A DNA stretch of 64,000 nucleotides from Pomphorhynchus laevis (lineage: Eukaryota; Acanthocephala; Palaeacanthocephala; Echinorhynchida; Pomphorhynchidae): contig WNNJ02001188.1 of assembly GCA_012934845.2 (NCBI GenBank), forward strand, positions 62,001 through 126,000, written 5' to 3'. Each line of letters starts with the position of its first letter. Position 1 is the stretch's first letter. The notes under the pieces are model-generated. The model saw only the letters and a list, made by a program, of their open reading frames with translations. It did no database searches and was not told the origin of the DNA. The translations under genes and the position numbers were made by a program. Below, piece by piece: positions 33,341-44,100 of this stretch.

Positions 33341-33985
33341 TCTTTTGTATAGACGTTATTGTTAGAATTAAATAATAATTTTATATTAAATATGTTCTGT
33401 GCAGTGCAGTGGGGAAATGCAGTGTGCCTGTTAGAGGTCGCTCGAGACGGAAACCTTCCAACTTAACGTTTGAAATATCACAAAATATACAATTTTTTCT
33501 GTAACATTGATGATTTTTTTGGAATAATTGGAATTTGATACAATGTTTTGTGTTATTAAATTCTAATTTTCACATAGATGTAATAGTGACGACCCAAAGG
33601 CGGAAATAAGAAAGTCTAACGAGAATCTTTGCATTTATCAACACGCAGTTATACCTAATTTTAGGCTAAATATTGTATCCATCCTAATTCCTTGGAATTT
33701 TATCGTAAGCACTTGTTAAGGGGATATTCAATATTCATTAAGATGGATTTTATTTAATTGTCATGCAGTTCTAGATATTCTACAGTCTAGTTATTAAATT
33801 ACTGTAATTTTGTAACAATAATTTTATTTGATTATTAGTTATTTAATTTTTATAAAACGTAAATTGATTATTTCTTATTTCCGGAAATATATTACAACAC
33901 GTAAAATATTGTATTTTTGAAAGATTAAATATACTTCATATTTTATTTTATGTATATCTTATCCTATTTATATTTAATACTTATA
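33341..33985. other. non-coding, nothing recognised
   Basis: AT-rich spacer between two LINE fragments, without a supportable frame or repeat. Confidence 0.45.
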
Positions 33986-33989
33986 TAAA

Positions 33990-35165
33990 AATAAGGTACA
34001 AATCTTGGTTCAAATCCTACCTCTCAAATCGCTCTTATCACGTAGTCTCCAACTCCAACTCTTCTGCGCCGGTTCCTCTCAGCTGCGGTGTACCACAAGG
34101 ATCCGTTCTAGGGCCGCTTCTTTTCACCCTTCTTCTTGGTGATTTATCTTCCATCGTGGTCCCTTTCGATTTTAAAGTTATTCAGTACGCTGACGATATA
34201 GTAATCTATGCATCATGCACACTCACATCTGCATCCATCCTCGCTTCCGATACATCGTCTTGCCTGTCTGCTATTCACGCATATCTTTGTTCAATCCGTA
34301 TGTTTTTAAACAACGATAAATCTAACATGATGTGGATAACACCGCGCCACTCTTACACCCTCGATTTTCCAGTATGCATACACAATTTCCGTCTACCAGA
34401 AGTGACTATCATGACGATCCTTGGTGTCCCTTTTGACAATAATCTCTCGTTTCTGCATTTCATTCGTAGCAAGATCAGTTCATGCTCCCTCATCCTCCGT
34501 AACATTCGAAATGTCCGTAGAAACCTCGACGTGAAATCGACAGCTATTTTAATCTCCAGCCTGTTTCATGCCTCGTCTAGAATATTGCTTAGGTCTTCTC
34601 GTAAACTGTCCAGCATATCAATTTCACTTACAAAGGATTCTGCACACGGCTGCTAGAGTCATCTTCCGCCTTCGCAAGTACGACTACATCTCCATCTCCC
34701 TCCGCATCCTTAACTGACCCGACATTCCGAGCCGCATAACCTCTCAAATTCTCACACTTGCATGGCAAATCAAATTCCGGCACAACCCTCTTTATCTATA
34801 TCTTCCTGATAGCGCATCCTATATGACGACTGGTCTCTCCCTAAGAAGTCATCGCTCCTACTCGCTTTTCGTCCCCCGTCACAACGGTAATCATGGATAT
34901 CGTGCGTTCACCATCGCTGCACCACGCCTTTGGAACAAACTTCCTCGAGACATAAAATCATTGACGTCGCTTAAACACTTCAAAACTTTCTTGATCGCCA
35001 TACTTCTTGCAAACGAACTAAAATAACACTTTCAGCCGCAATCAATTCAATAACTCTACATACAAGTTCAAACATTCATCGGACGTAAACTTGTCTTTTA
35101 ATTTTTATAGTGGGCCTGTAAATGGTTCTATTTACCACAAAGGCCACTTTAAATAAATTCTATTC
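33990..35165 (+). mobile_element. LINE 3' part (CR1/L2-like), family F
   Basis: Starts inside the reverse transcriptase. C-G-V-P-Q-G-S-V-L-G-P-L-L-F-T (motif B, about 34090) and V-I-Q-Y-A-D-D-I-V-I-Y (motif C) are followed by L-N-N-D-K-S-N-M and I-L-G-V-P-F-D (34156-34656). A second stretch (34823-35026) has S-L-R-S-H-R-S-Y, the A-F-T-I-A-A-P-R-L-W-N-K-L-P block and L-K-H-F-K-T-F-L, the hallmark C-terminus of L2/CR1 LINEs. It ends near 35160 (AAATAAATTC) before AT-rich sequence. It is 5' truncated with one or two breaks. It is notably GC-richer than the neighbouring elements, so it may be a distinct, more recent family. Confidence 0.85.
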
Positions 35166-35492
35166 TAAATATAATATAATATATAATATATAATATTTAT
35201 ATAAATATTATATTTAATATTTAATATTATGTAATTTCCTACAAATAATACAACTACATATACTTAGACAATATATAGCTCTAAGAAAACACTAAGAGAT
35301 AAAAAATATATAATTTTTATTGAAGAAGCCGTAAGGCGAGAAGTTTTAAAATAAAAATAAATTGATTTTTTTTACTTATAGTCACTCATACCCAATATTA
35401 TAAAAATATTACTACATCCTCCCCTTGGATCGCAGAGCGATACGGCATTATAGTCGTTGCTAATAAGTAAACGGTGGAAACTGACATTAATG

Positions 35493-35540
35493 GGTATTGG
35501 AAACCTCACCGTCCATCAGGACGGTGAGGTTTCCAATACC
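35493..35540. repeat. perfect palindrome 1, 22-bp arms
   Basis: Arms 35493-35514 and 35519-35540 are exact inverted copies around the 4-base loop ATCA. The right arm is shared with the next palindrome. Confidence 0.95.
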
Positions 35541-35570
35541 TCACCGTCATGATGGACGGTGAGGTATTGG
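35533..35570. repeat. perfect palindrome 2, 16-bp arms
   Basis: Arms 35533-35548 (CCAATACCTCACCGTC) and 35555-35570 around loop ATGATG. Its left arm overlaps the right arm of palindrome 1, so only one of the two can fold at a time. Confidence 0.95.
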
Positions 35571-35605
35571 AACCTGTTGATTAAGCAGTTCCGCACCGTC
35601 CTGAT

Positions 35606-35676
35606 GGACGTGATGGAACCTGCTGATTAAGCAGGTTCCATCACGTCCTGATGGAACTTGCTTAATCAGCAGGTTC
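35606..35676. repeat. palindromes 3 and 4, 19- and 23-bp arms, overlapping
   Basis: Arms 35606-35624 and 35630-35648 are exact inverted copies around GATTA. The inner part 35616-35638 can also pair with 35654-35676 (23 bp, one mismatch), giving a competing fold. Confidence 0.92.
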
Positions 35677-36459
35677 TAGATTGAAAGTGTTTAAGGATCC
35701 TTTACCACAATTTAGAAGGGTTTATCACAAGGATGTTTTTTACAAGACTACCTTCCAGTCCACAGACGATTGCAAAAGTGATTCGGTATTATATTAAAGA
35801 AATATTATTGCAGCCTGCCCCGGATCGCAATTTGATACGACATGGTCGTTACTAATAGATAAACGGGTAAACGGACATAACTTAGTATTGGTGGAAACCA
35901 TCACAGTCCATTATCAATCAAATTCCTAGACCGATTTCTGCTTATTGAGCTTCATCAGTTGGGTCCAGATTTAAAGAGTGCCTAGTAATCCTCTACCACA
36001 GTTTATAAGATTCATCATAAGGATGTTTATTAGATGTCCACAAAAGCGATCGCAAAAGTGATTATATTTATATTTATATAATATACAGCCGAATCTCTAC
36101 TAAACTGCGGTGCAGGATTCCTAAACACTCCTAAAATCTCGACCATACTGATGAAGCTCAATAGGCAGAAATCGGTCTAGGAATTTAATTGCTGGTTGGC
36201 GGTATTGTTTCCAATACCAAGTTATGTCCGTTTCCTCCGTTTACTTATTAGTAACGACCATAATGCCGTATCGCTTTGCGATCCGGGGACAGGATGTATT
36301 AATATTTCGAAACTATACTGCCACAACATTTTTGTGATCGCCTATGGACATTAAAGTCGTCTTGTAATAATCATTCTTGTGATGAACCTCATGGATCAGG
36401 ATGGTTTCCAATACCCAGTTATGTTTGTTCCCCCGTTTATTTATTAGTATGAAAGTTAT

Positions 36460-36635
36460 CAAACATATGCGAAATATTTATCAACACTTTATTATCATAA
36501 ATACCTTATTACTTTATCGTATATCAATGGCTTATGTAATACAATTCACAGAGTATTTCCTGTGAATATTGCTCTTTCTATGAGGCCAATTATAATAACT
36601 TTTTTAAATATCAAGATTTCCATGTAACAATTGAT
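36460..36635. other. AT-rich spacer
   Basis: Short non-coding gap between the foldback cluster and the family B LINE. Nothing recognised. Confidence 0.4.
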
Positions 36636-36637
36636 TA

Positions 36638-37174
36638 ATGTTTATTACAACACATTGCAATATTTTTACTTGTAGAATCCGCGACCATTTAAGTAGGCGT
36701 AATTTGATCCCACCGAGTTTTCATGGGATTGTCAAAGGACGCTTGGTCCATTCAGCAATAGGTGAATTGCATCAATTTTGTAGGGATAATAGCCATCAAC
36801 TAGCTGTGGCTGTTTTCCTTGACTTTTCTGCTGCATTTGACCGCATTTCCATTCCCTTTGTTATTTCCTCTCTCAGCTCACTCGGGTTGTCTGCGGGAAT
36901 TGTTAACAGGGTGGAGATATTACTGTATACCAAGCGGTTCTACTATGAAGACGACCCTGATGCGCGTCAGTTCTACCCTATTACGGGTGTACCTCAAGGA
37001 TCCCCACTTTCTCCTATCTTATATCTTGCTGTTTCTATTATACTCTTTAAGACATTTAAACGTAATCAACATATAGTGGTATATGCTGATGATACCACAG
37101 CTCTATTTTCTGGACGCAAGTGCATAAATGTAGTCTCGGACATCAGCTGCTTCTTCTCAAGATTCAAAGACTAG
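36638..37174 (+). CDS. LINE family B reverse transcriptase (plus copy)
   Basis: 178 codons. P-P-S-F-H-G-I-V-K-G-R (fingers), A-V-F-L-D-F-S-A-A-F-D-R-I (motif A), G-V-P-Q-G-S-P-L-S-P-I-L-Y (motif B) and V-V-Y-A-D-D-T-T-A-L-F-S-G (motif C), with all catalytic Asp residues present. It ends at TAG 37172-37174, after which the same frame still looks coding. It belongs to the Jockey/I side of the non-LTR tree by its zinc-knuckle first protein and motif style. Confidence 0.88.
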   Translation: MFITTHCNIFTCRIRDHLSRRNLIPPSFHGIVKGRLVHSAIGELHQFCRDNSHQLAVAVFLDFSAAFDRISIPFVISSLSSLGLSAGIVNRVEILLYTKRFYYEDDPDARQFYPITGVPQGSPLSPILYLAVSIILFKTFKRNQHIVVYADDTTALFSGRKCINVVSDISCFFSRFKD

Positions 37175-37680
37175 TTATCCACATCCAATCTTATTCTCAA
37201 TTCCTCTAACTCGCAACTGGTTATTTTTAGTGGTGTCAGTGCGACAAATAAATCTATCTTCCATATGGACTAATCAAACACTCCTTACCTTCACAAGTCG
37301 GGTAAAATACCCTGGTTCACTTTTACGGTGAACTGGTCGGCTAAACCTCACCTGGATAGACTTAAACGTATCTTGAAGAAAGCTAGGTGTGCCCTAAAAC
37401 GGGCTCAGCATTTGTCGTTGAATGGAAAAACCTAAGTGCGCCTGGGGGTACTTTGGCTATCTCGGAATTAGTCTTCTTTTCGAGAGGACGTCCTCCAGAG
37501 CAAAGGCTAAGGTTTCTCAAGCTCCTCATCTCGCGATTACTGAGCATAGCCCGCTTCGATTGGACTTTTCGGGGTGGGGTGGTGAAAGTCTCCGTATGGT
37601 TCAGTGGGAGAGCGGCGTGTTGGATTGGCTGGAGGGCTCAGATCCCGCTGGACCTGAGGCCGTGACATCATTATGAAGAC
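36638..37680 (+). mobile_element. LINE, family B, copy 3 (plus)
   Basis: 5' truncated LINE with reverse transcriptase (36638-37174) and a 3' part to about 37680. The 3' part is very GC-rich (CTCGGAATTAGTC...GAGGACGTCCTCCAG...). It is the inverted counterpart of 23040-23830 and shares its 3' end with 29160-29410. It is the least damaged copy of the family. Confidence 0.85.
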
Positions 37681-37877
37681 TAAATGCTGTTATGAGTTGT
37701 CTTATCTGAACTGCAGGTGTTTTTTCTTGTGTCTATTTTCGTTATTTTTTAGTGACTGTTAGTTATTTATTTAAGAAATTCCTTATTATTAAATGACGTT
37801 CATAATAGTTTGGTATTTTACTTCTGAATTGTAACACTTTTGGTTTCTACATTTTCAAAAGCTTTATATAATTACAG

Positions 37878-38119
37878 ATGCAAATAAATTACCTGTTTGT
37901 TTTTAACAAAATCAAACATATCAAATGCATATATAATGCTGCTGTTTTAAAATTAGTTTCTCGTAATAGACGACATGTACCTCCTGTAGCTATAATTTAC
38001 ACAAAAAATGCTCTACAAATTGATAACTTACAAAATTCCTCGATTATAACTCCTCTTATTGCGACATGGTACTTATACGCCGCCTCCGCACATGATCATT
38101 CATCCAATAAAGATGGTCA
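37878..38119 (+). CDS. RMDN-like gene, exon 1 (first coding)
   Basis: Starts with ATG directly after TTACAG, so it may be preceded by a 5' UTR intron. It has 80 codons, with a Lys/Arg-rich start, then S-S-I-I-T-P-L-I-A-T-W-Y-L-Y-A-A-S. The donor is uncertain: GTATAG at 38120 fits exon 2 as given, and GTCAGT at 38116 would fit an exon 2 starting at TTACAG. The frame otherwise runs on to a TAA at 38208-38210. Assignment to RMDN rests on the ATG, position and total length. Confidence 0.5.
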
Positions 38120-41100
38120 GTATAGCATTAAATATATTTATTTACAATATTTGAAAATATATTTTCATATATACAAGAGTATATACAAGATGTATTTATT
38201 TCTTCTTTAAAGTTTTAAAAATTTATATGAACGAAAAAAGTGAGTCAAATATTTGTTTTCGTAAATTCAAACAAATATATAAGAATATTATAATATAAAA
38301 AACTAAATATCAAAACGTTTATGACTTAAATGTCTTCCGTAGCAATATTTCATTTATAGACCATGTTCCTATTAATATGTAATAGGAGAAGTAAGCATTA
38401 AGTTGCTAATTTTACCAACACTTTAGATATTATCAAAACAGCAATACTTTAGATATTATGATAAATTGATTGTTCACCAATTTAAAATTATATTTAATTA
38501 ATGGAGAGAGTGAAATTATTATTTTATTAAAAGTCACATTTTCAATAGCTAACTGCTATATTCCTTAGGATAAAATGAACATTTTTAAGTACTAACTAAA
38601 CTATTTTTAAATGCCAGCCATACTTTATTATAATGGAAAAGCAGGTCTTTTGCATTAAAGGTTTATTAAATGCAAATATGCAATATTATACGGCTGATAG
38701 AAATTTAATTCGTGATTAATACCAATGAGTTATAAATTGAGTTATAAATCGTTACGTTTTTAATTCGTTAACCCAAATAATTTAAACATTAAAGGTTTCG
38801 TAATTGCTAGCGTCATTAAGTATATAAACATAATTCCAATCATTTTGAAAATAATAATTTTAATGCATTTGACTTAACCAGGCCTAATTAATAGGACTAA
38901 AAATACTGCATGTTTATTTTTCTTAAGCTCAACCTAAATTAAACAATGGCAAATTCGTCGTTTTTGTAGATTCCTCAAACATGAAATATATTTGAGCATG
39001 AGTTAACTTTAGTTTTTATTGCAATAACTGTATATCAGTAATTAGTGACCTAAAATCACAATTAAGTTTCTACTAATGAAATGTTTTAAATTTGCAATTT
39101 TATCGGAGTAAGAAACCACAACAACATTTATCAGTAAACAGAATTTCTTAATAAATTTCCAAAATAAAATTAGAAAACGCGCAGCGTAATGCGATTTTTG
39201 AAAAAAGAACTATTTACATGTTCAGTGTCAAAACAAGTTAGATGTACAAAACCGTAGTAAAACATTGATTTTCCATCGATAAGCGGGTCCTTATGTTTTC
39301 GGTCGGATCGAGCCTGAATGCTCAATGCAATTTACTTAATTCGTCATTGATTACTGTCGTCACTGTGGTGGAGATGGTGTTGTAAATGGTGTTGAATATA
39401 ATGATGATCTGTTTCAATCGGTGGTGGTCGTAAAAATTGATTGTTTGTGTCAATCATGTGGTTTGAAGTTAATGGCGACGGTGCTAGAAATCTTCCGTAT
39501 GGATAATTCCTACTGATATTATTATCCAAATACATAATCATTGCAGCTTCATATGGTGAGCAGTCAGGACTAGTACTAAAGTTGTTATGCATTCTTTGAG
39601 TGTATGAGTTGTTTTGCTCGATTAATGACCTTGCGGCTGTTGAGAGAGGATCGTTTTCATCTGAAAACAGGACCTAAATTGGTGAGCAATTGTTACTGCT
39701 ACCACTCCCTTGTTGATGATTGTGGTTAGCAATATCAATTTCATTGTTTAATTGCTCCGGTGTTAGGTGACCGCCGCTATTTGTTCGACAATTATCTTTT
39801 TCGTCATTAAGCTCAGCATTACTGTTGCTATATGTCTTGGTTAGAAGTTGCTCGTTTATTAATCCGTTTGGCGAAAAAAACAAATCGTGATGACCAGACA
39901 AATGGTGTTGATGGTGTAGCTCGTCTGTTGGTTGATGCCTGCTTACAGCATGGTTTGTTGCGGACACGTAAAATCGAGGTTCCTGAAGATGGCCGTATAG
40001 TGATGACTGTTGGTTTTGAAATTCGATTGCATTAGCCAGCAGATGGTGCTGCTGATGCTGGAAAAGAATGGCAGCATTTTGCCCTGATGAGCGTAATGCA
40101 TTCGCATATTCAACACCAGTATTACCGTCTATCAGATAGGCTAAGTTCAGCAATGATTCCAAACCACTGTGCATCGTGTTTTGTCGGCATGCTGCATGTA
40201 CAGCCAATGTCTGTAATTCAAGCGGTGATATTAGTGGACTAGCATTTGCTGCCGTCGATGCCAAGTTTATTGATCAATTTAAATACTACTTCATTTTCTT
40301 ATTGATCTTGTCTCTATTAAAGAAAAATATAACAAAAAACATAATATAATATGAAATAATATTTGTGAGTCTATAATATATTATATTCGTGAGCTTAAGT
40401 TTGGTACTAGATAATAATGCATTTGATTTAAAAAACACTATACAGACAGAAAGTACGAACGGCTATGGGCTCGCATAAGCAAGAGTTTATATATAAATAT
40501 TTAAGTCTTATTATAAATATTTCAGTCGTATTGATATTATCGATATATTGACGATATGTTTGAGATGTGGAAACGTGGAAACATTGTAAGAAAAACATCA
40601 TTCTTAATTTAAATAGCTTTGCCCTCTTGAATTCGCCGTAGACAGAAATATACAGGTCAAATTCCTGGATTTATCAATTCATTGGAATTGGAGCATAAGA
40701 AACGGAAGTATTCCGATAACAATCAAGTCCGAAAATTCCTATGCATCCTAAAAGTGATTTCCGTTCTTTGTGATAAAGCTTTTAAGAGCGAAACTTTTAT
40801 AAAACAATCTTAGTCTTATTGAATATTCTGTGTATATAAGATTAAATGCACTCCAGAGAGAGTCTTGACGATTGTGTAAAACACTTCAGGTTGTATCATT
40901 GCCGTCGGTTGCGAATGAAACACTACCAATATGTCAGTATCAAATCTGGCATGTTGTGAGATAAGGTGTATGAAATTGGATTAGATAATATCGTGACTGT
41001 TTTCAAATGCTAAATCATCAAGTGTGAAGTAGCAAAAAAAGTGAAATAGTTGAAAGTATCAACATTAGATCACCAGCAACACCGATTCAAATGAGTATCA

Positions 41101-44100
41101 GGTGAATATTATGATTCACATGCAATATATATATAATTTATATTATATTACAAATAATATAATATAATAATATTATTATATAATATTATTAGGAAGATTT
41201 TGCGGGGACTAATTATAAATGCTTTTAGAAATAAATTTTATGCGCATTGATCGATATAAGTTATAGATACGAAATTACTTTTAAATGATAATCAAATAAT
41301 ATTAAACACTACTTGCTATCTTAATTCTATTTTCTTAAATATTCAAAAAATATTTATATTTAATTTGTTATGAGTAAATGTTCCGGTTGAGTCACATTAC
41401 GATAAAACAATATCGCATATCAAGTGATATGTATTAATGAAATGTATTAATTTGAGACTTATACCATATTTAGCATAAGGTATGACATTTATTAATTTAA
41501 GACTTATACCTTATTTAGCATAAGGTATTCAATTTATTGATTTAAGATTTATATCTTATTTGAAATAAGGTATAAAATGTATTAATTAAAGGTGCGTAAC
41601 TCTTTTAACATAATGTATAAAATGCATTTATTTAATATTTATACATTATTTTACATAAGTTATAAAATTAATTTAACACATCTTGTGTAAAATGTAATAT
41701 CTTTTAAGAACACTAGCAAATTTTTTTATTTAAGTCGGAACAATGAAACGGTATATTTTACCTTTTTAAACTTTACATATAAAAATAGGTACTAGTCTGT
41801 TCTGTTTTCTTCTCAGTTTAGTTACAGTAAAATTACATTTAAAAGGTGAATGTAATCATAATGATTTGCTTTGTCAATATGAAGAAAGATTTGTACTAAT
41901 GAAACAGAGCATTTCGTCGCAATCAATTGTAGATTTTGCAAGGTTCGTAAGCTATGAAATTGTAAATCATTTTCGGATTTCACAATATAGTTAAGTAAAC
42001 ATTATTTTACAAAGTGTATTTTAAGACTTTTCATAATTTTATGAAAATAAATGATAAAAAATTGCTAATTCCATAAATCAGGTAACTTTATCTTAACATC
42101 TTGTCAAAATCCTTCAACTCAACATCCTTCAACTCAACATCCTTCAATTCAACATCCTTCAACTCAACATCCTTCAACTCAACATCCTTCAACTCAACAT
42201 CCTTCAACTCAACATCCTTCAACTCAACATCCTTTAACTCAACATCCTTTAACTCAACATCCTTCAACTCAACATCCTTTAACTCAACATCCGTCAACCC
42301 AGCATTGTTCAACTTAACATCCTTTAACTCAACATCCGTCAACCCAACATTGTTCAGCTTAACATCCTTTAACTCAACATCCGTCAACCCAGCATTGTTC
42401 AACTTCCACTCTACATCATTTAATGCTTGCACACATCCAAGTAGTCTTGATTTCACTCTCAAAGATTGTGCATTACACGAAGTATAATCCTCTTCTCCAG
42501 GTTGTTCACCGTTCGTTTCAATTTGGATGCCGAGCTCATTCCTACTGCCTACCTTCAACAAAAAGCGTATTGCTGTTATTGTTACGCAATCATTGTTGAC
42601 AGAATTATTAGACATATTTGGAGATATATTTATCTAAATTTGGGGATTTATTTCCAAATTTGGAGATATTCTACAATAATTTCCAACCTGCGAACACAAA
42701 TCAACCAATTAAGCGATAAAATTTTAAATCTTAATATTAACATAAAATTTCTTCGTTTCCTGATTTATCTTATCTACAAACATTCAATGACTCCGAACTT
42801 AAATTCTTGATCATTCCACATTAACGCATGATTCAATCAATAATGTCGCACTTAAATCATTTTCCAGATAGCAAAATCCATTTACCTACTCTAGTACGCC
42901 ATCAACTCTTCCGAAATCTCCAATCTTCATCTAATTCACCTGTTTCCAACATATGCAATACGGAATTCCTAAAGACCATGAAGGAAGCTTATTTTACGTC
43001 ACGTTATGTAATCGAAATGGGTCTACCTATTGGAAATGACTAGACAGAAGTCCCTAACTTACCATTCAAATTATGTCTCAGTGTAGATGAAATTTACAAA
43101 TTTACAATATACGTATTATTTCCAAAAATGACAACGCTCCTCCCTATGCAAGCATAACTCTGACTTCAGAACCTGTCAAAAAGTTATCAAAGCTGTAACA
43201 AGTTAAGATCAAACATCTCAATATTCAGTTTATGTAAATCCTGACATCTCAAAAGACGATCGAAATCGAGAATTTAAACTTCGCCAACGTTGCCGAACTA
43301 CCCAGGCAAACGACCCGACTAAAACCTACGTTATCAGACAAAGCATGTAGTAGATCTTTCTGTTGTCTTCAAAAAAGTTACCTCCAATTTGACTACCGAT
43401 AACTAATGCACAGTCTTCAGCCTGTACAAGGAAGTTAGGACAGAATCGTCATCACTTATCTCTAACTACAGATTTTTCTTCTAATCCGCAATTGTTGAAA
43501 TCTTTTTATTTATAAAAAGATTTACACTTCAATACATGTGTTCCTTCTACCTCTTGAACTACAAAAGAATTAAATATCTGCTCACCATTGACTTTTCTAC
43601 TTACATTTATTCTTTTCACATCATAGCTCCAACCGAAACATTATCTTCTGACCCTTGTATCTTATCAGGATTACATTGCATTGAAATTCCTGCAACTCTT
43701 ATCTGAAGGGGTCGTCCTCGTGAAGGCTTATTGGTTTAAATAATGAATTTTATAAATGAAGGGCAGTAAAAGCCATATACGCGATAGTTGTAGAAACACC
43801 AATATGCACATTCGTCGGATTCTACTTTACTCCACTTCCATCATATTCAGAAAAAATCATTAATGAACTCTCTACTTGCACAGATTAGTCTTGATCGCAC
43901 CATTAAGTACCTATTGACAACGATTTACTTGCTAAAGATAGTCTATCGAATAATTATGTTACTATGTGCAATACATTATCATTTGCTTGTATCAAACGCG
44001 AGAAATAATATTTCTCATTAAGACAGTCGCCATTGACACGTTGCGGCTAAAAAAATCAACCTGGCTGAATTTTTATGGCTTGTTAAATCAACCATTTACC

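Larger units (their letters stand above)
35395..36455. mobile_element. foldback/MITE-like repeat cluster: two direct and two inverted copies
   Basis: A unit containing GGATCGCA...GATACG.CAT..TCGTT..TAATA..TAAACGG is present at 35417-35473 (+), 35816-35868 (+) and, inverted, at about 36235-36291. The distal end of the unit (CACAAGGATGTTT...GATTGCAAAAGTGATT) recurs at about 35725-35790 (+), 36010-36065 (+) and inverted at about 36325-36385. So two copies face right and two face left, as in a foldback element or nested MITE insertions. No transposase is encoded. Confidence 0.65.

Noticed and set aside
39832-40035. Plus-strand frame opposite the His-rich gene
   Set aside because: Shadow of the minus-strand coding frame, without resemblance to known proteins.
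40631-40813. Plus-strand open stretch (I-R-R-R-Q-K-Y-T-G-Q ... I-K-Q-S) as an RMDN or other exon
   Set aside because: No ATG, no good splice signals at both ends, phase does not fit the RMDN exons, and no family resemblance.
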